DNA of 64,000 nucleotides, from positions 105,996,893 to 106,060,892 of the forward strand of contig OY294044.1 in the NCBI GenBank assembly GCA_958510825.1, read 5' to 3'. The notes under the pieces are model-generated. The model was not told where the DNA came from and searched no databases. It saw nothing but the letters and a program-made list of their open reading frames with translations. Shown here in pieces: positions 13,401 to 27,257 of this stretch. The stretch's first letter is position 1. Each line of letters opens with the position of its first letter. The position numbers and the translations under genes were made by a program. Source of the DNA: Brachypterus glaber (lineage: Eukaryota; Arthropoda; Insecta; Coleoptera; Kateretidae).

Positions 13401-16400
13401 CTTTAAAGCTAAATATTCCTCCCTTGTCAGGTTAGACTTAGGTGGTTTTGACTTTTTCAGAATCTTAGCCGTTTCATAACGTACTATCTCTGCATCTACC
13501 GGGGGATGAAAGACATGGTGTAGTTTACCTCCATGGTCCAGATATGTATGATTGTTTAAAAAAGGTTTTTTTGCTGCATAAAAATTTCCAATCTCGGAAT
13601 TATCGATGCTGCGGCGGGCTGTAGTTTTCGATCCAGCAAAACTTTTATCATTTATAGCCTGCACCGCGTCTCGTATAGGGTGTTCTCTTAAATAATTAAG
13701 TAAATTTTCACTTCCTTCTTCACAAGCCTGCACACCTTTTAACTGTATCAATTTTTTCTTTAATCTTAACATAATTCTCCGAATCATTAAACTTGGCCAA
13801 GGCTACTTGCTCATATCCTGCTTCCAATAACCCAATAGCTTGAGCTTTTTAATTGATGCATTTCTAATTATGTATTTAATTAAATTAAATCCTTTATTGA
13901 TTATGTACTTTATAATAATTATAAATAATTTTGACAAATATTGTCAAATATTGTCAATATTGATAACTGCATTGTTTGTAAACGATTATTCAATTTACAC
14001 AACTAGATTTTCTATCTTGTTTTTTTTCGGATCCAACTGTATATTTTAATTGATGCTTTCTCATCAAAATTAAAACGGTTTATAATTTAGAATTATCGTA
14101 ACTAATAAAAAACTGAGGACAGAAATTTTTAATTTTAATAAAAAAGTGAATAAAATGGCAAATATATTTTAAAAAAATCATGATAGCTTTGCTTTTTCAC
14201 ACATGTATGATATTATTTATTACGCGTATGAAATGTGACACTTTCTTGCTCTCTACACGGAAAGAAATTAGTGGGCTCTGCGCTATACATTATAAGATAT
14301 TTGGTAACAGTGGCAAATTATAGTGATTTAAGCTATAGATTATAAGGGACACAATAACTAATAATGTTAAAAATAAATTGGAAACGATTATATATATTAC
14401 AGACACGATTATATTTATTACAGGCACTATTATAAATTTACAGAAATTTTATTATATTATAAAAATTATTAGCACGGACAATAATTAAATCTATTTAAGC
14501 TATAAATGCCATACTATTTGTTATATTTTATTATTCACTAAACAATTAAAGTATTTCATATAAATTTTTACACTGACTGCCATAATTGTAAGAGAAAGCC
14601 TTGTATTTATATAATAAGCGATTATAATTTGCTTGGTATGTGTGTTATAGCGCTCCTAGCTATAATTTTTTTTTTCTTGTAAATCGTCTGAAATTTGTCG
14701 TTTTTAAAGGTGGTCGTAGGAAAATTGCTCTGACCTATGTAACAGAAAATTATCCTTAATCTAATAGCGTTAAGTCTGGAGTCCTGGGAGGCCAACATCT
14801 GTATAATATTTTATATAGCAACATCTATAAAATAATTCATGTAGGGCATACATTAATTCCTATTTATATATAACCTATAGGTTAGGTAATATGTAATTTA
14901 TGCTTATAGGTAATGTAATAGGTAATTAGTAATTATAGGTTGGAAAATTTAATTTTTAGTACGATTGTAATATGATAATCATGGACTGGAGCCACGGTGC
15001 TAAAGGCCCTCAATACGCTCAAGCTGCAGCAAATACGGAGGTTGTAGGTAGACTGCTGGGTTTGCTTCTGCTGAAAATGGTAGAAAAGGGCCTGGATCCC
15101 AAAGATATACATTTACTAGGGTTTTCACTTGGTGCGCATGTAGCAGGGACTGCTTCAGAAATTTTAAAACGAAAAAGTCATCTTATTGGAAGAATAACAG
15201 GTAAATTTTCGAAAATAAACGAGGGACTGACCGCGTTTGAAATTTGTACAAAAGAGTTCCTTTTTGCAAAGAGTTCCTCGGAGTTCCTTCGGAGTTCTTC
15301 CAGAGTTCCTCCAGAGTTCCTTAAGAGTTCCTCTCTGGAAGGGGTAATTTTTGGCAAATAAGCCGTAGAAACTACCGCTGTGCAAGCACTACTGCCAATA
15401 AGGCACCCTCAAAAAAAAGCTTTGTCCCTGACGGTTTTAACCAAACTTGGCGCCCCTACCTAGCGCCCAAAAAAATACCTTCATGAAAAAAGCTTTTTCT
15501 CTGACAGTTTCATGAAAAAAGGCTTTGTCCCTGACGATTTCTACCAAACTTGACGCCCCTTCAGAACAAAAATTGGCGCCCCAAAAAAGGTGTTTGTAAC
15601 GGCTCATCTAGTTTAAAAATAAAAACGTTAATCCACATGGGTAATAAATAATAATTGTTTCTGACCGCGTCTGAAATTTGTACAAAAGAGTTCCTTTTTG
15701 CAAAGAGTTCCTCCTTTTTGCAAAGAGTTCCTCGGAGTTCCTCCAGAGTTCCTCCTGAGTTCCTTTGGCTTGTACAAAAGATTTCCTCGCGGTCAGCCCC
15801 TCGAAAATAAATGTATGAAATTCGTAAGAAGTCAACTCCCTTTTCCATTTCCGTTTTCCTATTTCAGGTCTTGACTCCTTACACTTTTTTAAAAAGTTTT
15901 TCTTCTCTTCCTATAAACTTTTCACGACCTACTCTATAAATCTACTATATCTTTTATATAAGGTATCCAGCCGAACGGATTAAGGCGCCTGATTCCTGAT
16001 TACACAGCCACACAAAAAAAAGTTGGATCTTCGACGGACTCGATTAGTCAATTCCTATACAGGGTGCCCGTTTTTCGTCCTCAAGCATGGGTATCTTGGT
16101 TATTATAAGAGATACAAGATCGGTTAAAATAGAAAAAAGTTGACAATTTTTATGCTGATCAATATTCTGAAAGAAAATTTGACCTATCGTTTTTTGTTTT
16201 TTAATTATTGCAAAAAAAAATTAAAATAATGATTTTCATTTTTATTTTTTTGAGCGAAAACCGACAAAGCTAGACGTTTTTAACTGAAACATTGTTAGGG
16301 TACTTTTTTGCAAGGACTATAAATCTGTTATCATATTTCCCATGTTATTTTAGATGCAAGAGTTACAACACTTAACTTCGTTTTTTCTTATGGGCGCCAT

Positions 16401-19400
16401 TGCGGAATTTTACATTTTTAAATACAATTTTTTTTCTGATTACGATGATGTATAACACGAGATGATCAAGACTTACATTTTAAGCGAAATTAAAAATACA
16501 CAATTTTTGAGTGCTTTGGAAACAACGAAGCAATTAAATTAACGAAGGTTAGGTTTGAAACTGTTAACATTGGCAATGTGACACTGCCACCTACGCGCAT
16601 GCGTGTGCTTAGCATTTAGATTATCAAAATGTAAGGAGCGGCTAACTAGATCTAAATGCCTAACTCACGCATGCGCGTAGGTGACAATGTTACATTGACA
16701 ATATTTACAGTTTAAAACCTAACCTCCTTTAATTTGATTCCATCGTTCTTTCCAAAGCACTCTCCGCAAAAAATGTTTTTTTTTTATTTCGCTTAAAATG
16801 TACACTGATAGAATTAATACAACAACATAGTGTTATATATGCGCCAACCACAAATGCTATAGTATCCCTGGTAGAAATTTAACGTTAGAATACCGTTTTT
16901 CTAATGTTAGAAAACTGTATAAAAGTACGTAATAAAATATGTGCAAAGGTCCCACTTTTTAACGTTAGAATCTAACGTTAGTTACAAACGTTTGTTTGTT
17001 TGTTTGTTTAACCTCGTACTATTCTACTTAATCAAGCATCCCCTAAGTCCAGGACTTGTGTGGGCTAGTAGCAGAGGGAACCACCGGCTTATACTGACTT
17101 TCGAACCAGTTTCTAGGGAATGTCCGTTTCACTTAGCGCCTTCGCCAAATTTCAATTATTAATTAACTGAAAAAGGCAAATCGGCGCCAGTGAGAATCGA
17201 ACTCACGATAGTAGACTTGCTATACATACGCGCTAGCCACTACGCTATGCCTCCCATAATCTAACGTTAGATTTTTAAGTTAGAAAATCGTTATAAGTAC
17301 GTTTAATTTCTAACTTTCGGAAGGGGCGTGGCCAACTAGGAAATTTCTACCTGCATCATAAAATGGCAGCTGGAGACAAATTTATTCATTTAAATAAATC
17401 TTAATATATTTTAGGAATCATAATATTTTTAAACATAATTTCGTTACATTTATTAGTAAAATAGCCATCTTTTTAGATGGCCCTAAATATTTTCCGTGTA
17501 ATATGCTGTTATACTTCGATAAATACGTTTACCTCTCAGAAAAACTTTATATTTAGTTAGTTAATATTTATTTATACATTCAGAATCTTAAAATATTTTT
17601 TCAATTCTAATACAGCGGTGCCAGATTTACTATAATTTTAACTTTTGGGGCATATTTTTTTAAACCTATTATAGAAATAATAAATAATTATCAAACCTAG
17701 GCACATAGCTGTCTGAAATGATTATTTTCTACTATAGTTTACGTATTAATAATGGAAATTTAAAAAATATTTAAAGTTAGAATAAGGTTAGAAAAAGGTT
17801 AGAATTTAGTAGGAAAACTAACGTTAGATTTATGTATTTTATAACGTTTTTGTCAAACGTTAGTTTTTAAGTTAGATTTATATATTTTATAACGTTTTTG
17901 TCAAATGTTAGTTTTTAAGGTTAGGTTTATATATTTATATAACGTTTGAGACTAAACATAAAAATGTCACTAATCTAATGTTATGTTAAGTTAGATTTGT
18001 GTACTTTTCTACCAGGGATAGTACTTACTATGACATAAGATAACACTTGTTGTTGTATTTATTACAATTTTATGTTGTTCACCTCTTAATTGTACAACTG
18101 GTTGTTGTATCGTATAACATATTTATGTTATAATATATTACAAAATATGGTTGGCGCCTGTATTAAAACAACATTTCTATCAGTGTAAGACTTGATCATC
18201 TCGTGTGATAAATTATCGTAATCAGAAAAAAAAAACTGTATTCAGAAATGTAAAAATCCAAAATAGCGCCCATAAGAACAAACGAAGTTAAGTGTTGTAA
18301 GTATTGCATCTAAAATGCCATGGAGGATATGATAACAGATTTGCAAAAAAGTACCTTAACACTGTTTCAGTTAAAAACGTCTAGCTTTGTTGGTTATCGC
18401 TCAAAAAAATAAAACGAAACTTTTATTTTTTTTGCGACAATTAAAAAACAAAAAATGACAGGTCTATTTTTCTTTCAGATTATTGATCACCATAAAAAAT
18501 TCGCAACTTTTTTCTAATTCAACCGATGTTGTATCTCTTATAATAATCGAGATACTCATGCTTGAGATCGAAAAACGGGCACCCTGTATATTGCCAGCCG
18601 CTGAATCCGAATCTGAGGTCAAAATTTGAAAGTTAGATCAACATACTTTTTTGTACGAAAAAAGTAGAAAAAAAGTACCTATGTTTGTATGTTTGACTGA
18701 TCATTTCATTATTTGAAAAAGTCTGTATATACGTATCCCAGTTTGATGTTTTTTGATTATTTTAGGTTTGGATGCAGCTAGCCCTTTGTTTAGAAGTAAC
18801 CATTTTAGGGAAAGATATAAAAAACTGGACAAAAGTGACGCCAAATTCGTGGATGTTCTTCACACAGACTCCAGTCCGGTACGTGTATAAATTTTACAGA
18901 ATATCAACAAAAAAAAAAACAGAAAAAATCAGCCAAACCAAACAGCTTAAAAAAAAACTTCCCAAAATTAAAAAAAAAATCAAAAATCAGAACATTATTT
19001 ACTTTTTACAAAAAGCCGTACAACGAATAGTAGGAGAGCTATTGCAATTTAACAATCATAACCAAATTTTATTATCGAAACTATAACATACTAGTACGAA
19101 GAACAGCATACTACACACATTTTATTAGTTAACTACAACAAACAATGACGTCACACTTACTATTCTTAGTAACCATGTACCCCTAGGTGGTTTGCTCGCA
19201 TAGTAAGTATTTCTATCCTTTTCTATCATATTTCTGTCCTTTCCGAATCATATTTTTTCGACGAAGAAGAGGTTAGTGTTTTTGCGGCAGCCGGACTTAT
19301 GTACAAGATTGTTTTGCCACTCTTGCAAGAATCTCGGCAAGAATGAATTCTATTGATATTTTTTTAAACAATCGTCAGATATCATTCGTGGATAATATAG

Positions 19401-22400
19401 ATACAATAATATAGATACAATAAAAGTAAGTAATTTATAAGCTTTATGCAAAAACGTTCTTGCAAAGTTAGGACAAGCCTAATTTTTTCCTTGTAGACCT
19501 CATTTTTGGTTCTCAATTTCAAATATCGCAAAATAAACAACTCAATCAACTAAACTAAACTAAAAGTCCAAACCTCGAAAAAGATTTTACTTTTACTTTA
19601 CAAACTATGACGTCATTAAAACAACACTCTTCAAACCATACTAGTATGTTATAGTTAAGATAATAAAATTTGGTTCATATCCCAGTAAGGAATCTTTAGC
19701 CCAAACCGACCTGTTATAATATGTGGTTTTGTTATAATCTTGTTGTTATATGTTTTATAATATTATACTTTACTATGGGAGCTTCTTGATATGAATGGTT
19801 AGCCGTTTTATATTATATATTTTGATACCACATATCATAATTTATTTTATTATAAAAAATTATATTTTTGATGACCCTTGCTCATATTGGAGGTAGTTTT
19901 AAAATAAACTTCCCAGGTAGCAAGGGATGTTATATTACAAGAAATTAACATCACTTTTGGGTGTATTTTTAAACTAAATCATAACATCACATAATATTGA
20001 AAAATAACATGTATTTAACATCACATTTGCAACGTGACACGTGTGACGTGACAACCATGTTATTTAATAACAAATATTTAGCAACGCTGTGAATATATCG
20101 CATGTCACATATTAACGTGGCTTTCACGTGAATGTCATGTTATTTTGCTTCTCACCGACGTTCGAAGCAAAAAAATCGATATAAGATGATGTTGATAGAG
20201 TAAATTATTATAAGGAAATTGTATACACATTATACGATTTCCAATGGATAGGGAGCTCTGCCGGGCTTCTCAAGACCACGGACACGGATTAAAGGAATAT
20301 ATTCTCCGCTTAATCTGCAATTTCGTATTTAGAATCTATCTGTTTCAATCTGTGATTGTTTCAATTACTGATTGATTTTAAATCCGATTTTTTTATAGGG
20401 TTATAGCGTTTTTAATGGTTTTAATTTAGAAAAAGCTAATATCCTAGAATATTATTTAAATATTAAAGTACCAGTAACGGCATCCCTAAGATATTAGATA
20501 TAACAGGAATGTGGATTTATGATGTCACAAACACGTTATTTTCGGGATGTCATTGTGTGATATTATTAGGGGCGGACTTAGGACATCCCCACCATGCTAC
20601 ATTCTTGTTAAATGAGACTACAATCTTAACATCACATATCACATATTAACGTGACTTTCACGTGAATGTCATGTTATTTTGCTACCAGGGTTAAGACGAT
20701 ATTATCTCTCCAAAAATTTTTGGAGAGATAATATCGTCTTAAGTTTATTTATTTTATTATATTATGGGTTCGTGTTACTCATTCTTGGAAAAATAATACA
20801 AACATTTGGTTAAATATTTTAGCTACATTATTTATTTATTATTGTTCGACTTACAAAAGTTCATCTTCTTAAATTGCACTTAATTGCACTTTTAATTATG
20901 TAAAAAATAACTAACTGACTAACAAATATATAAATAAAGATTAATGCATACTGACTATTTAATGAATAATGAATTAATGAAAGAATAATGAATTAATTAA
21001 TGAATCCCTTGCTAGCGAGTGACTTCCTTTTATATTATTTGCCAAAATAATAAAAATAGGTTTCACTCAACAACTAATAAAAAGAATAATAAAAATTTGA
21101 CAGTAATTAGCTTTAACTTTTAATGACTTGAAAATTAATTGCTTTTTTGGACCCTTTCATAGTTACCGGTATACTTATTTATAAATTACAATTATATATG
21201 AGTAAAAATAAGAAACTAATTAGAGCTGTAAAGGGTCATGTCATTCACACCTAAATAATTGAAAAAAGTTAAAACTTGACCTAATGGAGCTCTCTACAAC
21301 TAGAATTATGAAACAAAAGACGTCTACCCTATCTCTATCTCATTTGTGCTACACATTCCAGCCAACCAAATAAATACTGTATTTGTTTTTCATACAACAA
21401 ATACAGTTTATTAAGTTGGCCGGAAAGTGTAGCAGTGAGCGGCACGTACGAACATAGCTAATGTGAATCTGTAGAATAAGATAATACTACTAAAATTTAG
21501 ATGGCGCCAGTAATTTCTTTAATAATGCACTTTTCGCCCGGCCAAGTAAATATTGTATTTGTTCAACAAAGAAAAAATACAGAATTAGTTTGGTTGGGTG
21601 GAAGTGGGAGTGTATGTATGTCTTCTATCCTTTTTGGGTAGAACTTTTGTCCCTGTCTAATCTAATGGGAGAATTCTCAATTAAATGATTTATAGCTAGT
21701 CAAAAGTGTAAAAGATTTTATTTCTATTTTAATTACTTAAGTACTTAAATTTTTATGAACTGTTAATTAGATTTTTTAACTATCTAATTAACAAATATAC
21801 GTGGATAATCTTTTGACTAACTGTGTATTGTGATTTAGCAAAAACTTCATACTTGAACATCTTATTACAGACCGTTTTTTAGTTATACACATCAACATAA
21901 CCTTTTTGTTGGAAATTGGTCCTAACCAATTTCTAAAGAACAACATTTTTAATATTACTTTTACATTATATATAATTTAATTTAAAATAAATTTGTTTCA
22001 AGTCGGTAACAGACGGCTTTGGATTATGGCAACCAATAGGACATGTAGATTTCTTCCCCAATGGTGGACAAGAACAACCCGGATGCACGGATACAAAAAG
22101 TTCGGTCGTTGTTTCATCTTTTGGTAAGTTTTAAGAGTCGCTTCATCTAGTGTCCATTCTGGGAACTAATTTTACCCATTTTTAAATAAATATACAGATA
22201 TTTTAATACCCAATTTTTATTTTTTTTACATTTTGTTTAACCTGGTACTATTCTACTTAATCCATTCTGGAAAACTGTCCATTTTTAATGTTACGCTTTC
22301 TTATAGTGAAGTTATAATATATAAAATAAAATAAGGGAAACATATAATCAGACTTCACAATTTTTTATTAAATATTTGTGGCTGCAGTTTCGTAAGCATA

Positions 22401-25400
22401 AAGCTACATCATCAGACTAAAAATTAAAGTAGTATTTTAGAAAAAGGATACATAAATAAATATTAAAGGTTTAAAAAACAATTCTTACCAATAAATAAAT
22501 AAATAAGTTAAACAAATAAAAACTATAACATTGTAAGGTTAGGAATGACAATCACAGATTGAACCAAAAATAGATGTGCAACTTTATTGCGTGTATTATG
22601 AGTATCAGACAAGTGGCGCCACAACATGAAAAAATTGGCGGATTGAAGGAAAATTTTGTTAGAGAACGGTAACTTTTCCATTCTTAATGCACCTAAAGGC
22701 AAATAAACAAAAGTACACTGAATATCAGGCATCATTATTTTTCTGCTACCACTTAAAAATAAAATGTACGAAATTCGCTAACTTTCGCCAGCCTGGAGTG
22801 TGAACCAAGAACTTGATATTGGAAGAGTTGGAAATAATAAAGTTAGCAAACGTCATCTTTCACAATCACCCTTGCGCACCAAGAAACGAACTCGCAGTAA
22901 ATATCAGACATCATTATTTTTGCTGTCACCCAAAATAAAGTGTCCGAAATTCGTCGATATTCGTCAACTTAAATGTAATAACTGAATACTGGGGAAAGAA
23001 GTATTTTAAATATCGGACATTATTATTTACGCTGCCACCTAAAACAAAGTGTCTGAAATTCGTTACTTCAAAACCCCATTGCCAGCTAAAACATGTTAAG
23101 TAAGGTGCTTCTTGGGAACGTTAACTGTTTATTTAAGATGCCGTCTGGGAACTTAGCTGAGTGAGAAATTATTTCCAACTCCTCCTCCTTCTACTTAATT
23201 AAGCATCCCCTAAGTCCAGGACTTGTGTGGGCTAGTAGTAGAGGGAACCACCGGCTTTAATTGACTTTCGAACCAATTTATAGGGAGTGTCTGCTTCACT
23301 TACGCTTTCACCAAATTTCAATCATTAATTAACTGAAAAAGGCAAATCGGCGCCGGTGAGAATCGAACTCACGCTATTTTGGGTAGTAAACTCGTCAAGT
23401 ACGACGCGGTAGTCCTCCCATAAAAAAATTGCTTAAAAGCACTTAATTAAATTCCAAGTATCGCATACCGTCAACGGGGTATACTTTGAACTGGGGGTAA
23501 ACTTTGAACAAATTTACAAGTTTATTTACATTATTTTATTAACTTTATTGTATCTAATCTAACAGCGGGTATTGTACAACGAACTAATAACTCTTCTCTC
23601 TAGAATAGGCATTTCATTCGTTAAAACTGACAAAAACGTAGCCAACATATACATTCATCTGTCTTACTCGCACAGTTTTGTTCTAACAGAGACAACAATA
23701 CCAGTTACTGGTAATTGTTATTGTTCAGGCCTGAATATACCTACTATTTGTTTACAAACAAACGAGATGTTGGCGATACTTTATTTTAACGGTATGCGTA
23801 TTCTAGAAAGAAGAGTTATTAGTTCGTTGGTATTGTATCTACATAACAGTGGGTATCAAAATTTTTAACTTATTAATAAAGTTATTCAATTAATATTAAT
23901 TGCATTATAATGTACATAATCTTGAAAGTTTGTTCAAAGTTTACCCCCCAGTTCAAAGTATACCCCGTTGACGGTATTTAGTTTAGTTTATTTCAGTGGG
24001 GGGATCATGCACTCAACACCTGGTCCCTAGGGACTTTTGTGTTAACCGCACAGACCTCCTCATATCATCCCTGTTTCTTTTATAAAGTCCAGGTACGGTT
24101 TCAAGGGAGTGTTCATGATCTCGTTTGGTTCCAGCAAGTCGTTCCCAAAGTACTTCCATCTTAGGCCTATTAGAGAAGGACATTCACATATGAGGTGCTA
24201 GGGTATTTAACTTTGTACCAGTAGCTATTTAAAATGTGAGCAGTGGGGATTATTTTTAAATGGAAAGAGTGGTAGTGGTGTATATAATTTTAAAGGTCTT
24301 ATATCTTATATCGCCATTCAACGAAACATACCTACATTTATTTATTTTTTAAAAATTTAAGGGGGTTAATTAATTTTGGATTGCATTGTACTATACACGG
24401 TGTTTGCAGTCTTTTTTAATAATAATAACACCTTTATTGCCCAACAGAAAAACCAATTACAGGACAATATTATTTGAAAATTTACAAAATTAAAGTTTAA
24501 AGTTAATCAACAAATTAATAAGATATATTATAACAACTATAACAAATACCACTGAAATGGTATAAATTAAAATCAATATTTTGGCCAATACTCTATAACT
24601 ATACAATTAATTATTCTACTCACTGAACCAAAGTGGACATCGCAATATTTATTATAACAAAACATCATATTGAAAATTGGTTCAGTGCGTAGAGTATTCG
24701 TTCTGGCAATTTGATTATAAAAAGTGGTAGAAGTTCTTGTACAATTAACTGGAACGCAAAAATTTAGCTTGGATAAAATAAATGGTCCATTCTACCATTC
24801 AATACATAGCATAGCATTTTAACACTGGTTATTGTTCTCCGAAGTTCTAGGGATTGATACTTAAATTGAGACAGTAGGACGTCATAATCATAACCTCTGG
24901 CTGGATATATACCAAATACTTTAAAATATAAACACTACATAAAAGAAAACATAAAAAAGTCCATATACTGGTATACTAGTACAGGAACATATGTCCAGAA
25001 AGAAACCCTAAGAGAGTTACGACCCTTTAAAATTGTACTAAAAATAAGGTTTTTAATTAATAACTCTGGTACCCTTTGTTCTAGAGCACCAGGTTTTGCA
25101 TACTAATATTAATTAGGGCAATAAGTTTATGTTAAGCTACGGTTTCCTCCAAAATTCGCAGTCGCTGAGGACTGCGACCGGGTAGCCGCGACCAGGTCGT
25201 CACGACCCTACATATTTTTTTCGGTCTCTCCAGTCGCCATTCTGTTAGCTGGCCATTTTATAAACAGCTGTTGTTTTGTTTGCGAGTTTATGCCTTGCAA
25301 TCATTATGAATATCTTTAAAAAGGACCCTTAAAGTATATTAACTATCAGAACAAAATCATAAATTATTCACAAAACGTAGTACGCAATAAATTAACGATC

Positions 25401-27221
25401 AGATCTAAACCTAGCTTATTTGTGACTTTTATCTGAGTCAAACCAAATAAAATAAAATAATATAAATATATGAATTGTACTAATTTGACTGTTATGATCC
25501 GAATATTTTATATGTAGTTGTAGTTTATATGTAATTTTAAAATAATATTTCTTTAATATTGCGCTATGATACAATCTGGCTTCACGAGATTCGGCTTCGG
25601 TAAAGTCCGGTTTGACCTAAATTACATCGGACCCCTCCTCGGTAATTCTTGTCGGTATAACTTAAAAGTTGTCTAGTAGTCCAAATTGTTTATACAAAAT
25701 TGAATTTATGGTTAAAATGATCGTTTCAGATGTCAGAAATAGCAATTAGTTTGCAAATTGATGAGACTGAAACTCTTTTGTCGGGGTAATTAAATATGCG
25801 CGGTATCTTTGTAGATATTTTGCGCTAATAGCATTGTCAAATAAATTTAACTAGTGACCTTCTTATTGGGTATATAAACTCATGAAAAGATTCATAATTA
25901 TTCAGTTTTATTCAGGGTGTCACTATGGCAAATTCAAAAGTGAAAATGTAGTTTCTGTGAGAATTTATTTTGAGATTTATTCTTGAATTAAAAATAGTTT
26001 TAAAACTTAGAAAAATTTTGAGACTCGTATTTTCAGACATAGAAATAATTTTGGACACTTATAAATATTGATAGTTTGAACACTGATAGAAATTTTGACG
26101 AATATTAATTAACTTTGAAAAATATTTTGTAAAATAATTTAAATGACTTATACGAACCAGTTTTAATATACACTAAGAAAAATGTGTAAAATAAAATGGG
26201 ATTTGAAAATGATTGCGAATAGTTGGGATTTCAAACATAGAATGTTTTAATTTAGAAGTATTAATGGAAAATAATATATAATGGAATTTAGAATTTAAGG
26301 GCTTTGCATAAAAATAGGACTTAGAAGTAAGAATTGATCTTTCATGTTCTTGAAGAATTTATTCACATTTATTTAATATACTATTCTTAAGTTAAGAAGA
26401 AATCGTTTTATCTGTTTCCAAAGCGCCGTCTCCTAGAATACCCGCTCCCGAATAAAGTGATAAGTGGTTAAGTATATTCTCCGCTCGGGTATACTTTAAA
26501 TATGACAGAAGATTGTATGGCCAACCTAACTGAGTAAGTTATCATAAAAGTTATAATTAACTGCTGGGCTATAACCGAATTATATACCACATCACTAAAT
26601 TAGTGATAGAATTCGACATCACTACATGACAACTAAAAAACAGTTTATTAATTAAAAACATTTTTTGTTGAGAATTGGGTAAGAAAAATAATAAAAAAAC
26701 GAATAAAAAACAAAAAAAAAAACCGTTTTAAAACAATGTTTTTAAACAACGTATTGAAAAAAAAACAGTTTTTAACATCCCTACAAGTACAAATTATTAC
26801 ATACCTGCCATAACTATTTCTCCTCTGCTGTGGAATGAAAAAAATAAACACTTGTCACAGCGCACACCTGTTCACACACTGTCAAATTCGTTACGAATTG
26901 GTCGTGCCTCTGCTCCCGGAGCGGTCAAGCGACCGGCGTCCAAACGAACGGCGACCAGTAGTTGGTAGTAACGACTCGGTAGCAGCTAGGAAAACAGGGA
27001 CATTTAAAATGCAGTGGAAATGTCTTAACGTCGTCAGCGACTGCGAATTTTTGAGGAAACCGTAGCTTTAGTTTATTTTTTGGAATCTATCCAGAGGCGT
27101 GCCTAGACGGACATAATACTTGATTATTTAATTTCTGATTAGGTAGTTAAACTTTATGTATTTATATTAATTCTATTTATATAATTGTCCTATTACTGGA
27201 TTTTATCTGTTGGGCAATAAA

Positions 27222-27257
<36 letters not shown>

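Larger units (their letters stand above)
11600..13850 (-). mobile_element. Penelope-like retroelement
   Basis: A minus-strand element coding for reverse transcriptase plus a GIY-YIG endonuclease, the defining combination of Penelope-like elements. Its 3' region has a hammerhead-like motif and an ATAAAGAACTTTCACTTTCG block that recurs as an inverted pair at 58999-59091. Boundaries are approximate; I found no clear target duplication. The imperfect TTTAATTGATGC pair near 13850 and 14045 may or may not be related. Confidence 0.85.
16803..18185. mobile_element. Second-level TA-flanked element of the nested stack
   Basis: Starts CACTGATAGAATTAATAC and ends TTTCTATCAGTG, with TA on both sides. GGCGCCAACCA-type blocks are mirrored near both ends. 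Without its passengers it would be about 230 bp. Confidence 0.6.
16060..18586. mobile_element. Outer TA-flanked foldback element of a nested stack
   Basis: Ends CAGGGTGCCCGTTTTTCG and CGAAAAACGGGCACCCTG are perfect inverted repeats flanked by TA. The arms match further (for example GTATCTTGGTTATTATAAGA against its complement). Its centre was filled by the elements at 16803-18185, 16866-18017 and 16982-17257. Confidence 0.8.

Noticed and set aside
18772..19086. 104-codon open frame extending lipase exon 4
   Set aside because: The lipase frame is a different one; the open stretch beyond 18878 is intron and lysine-rich by base composition.
22800..22985. 61-codon open frame in lipase intron 5
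   Set aside because: It spans one of three diverged copies of a non-coding motif and has no domain.
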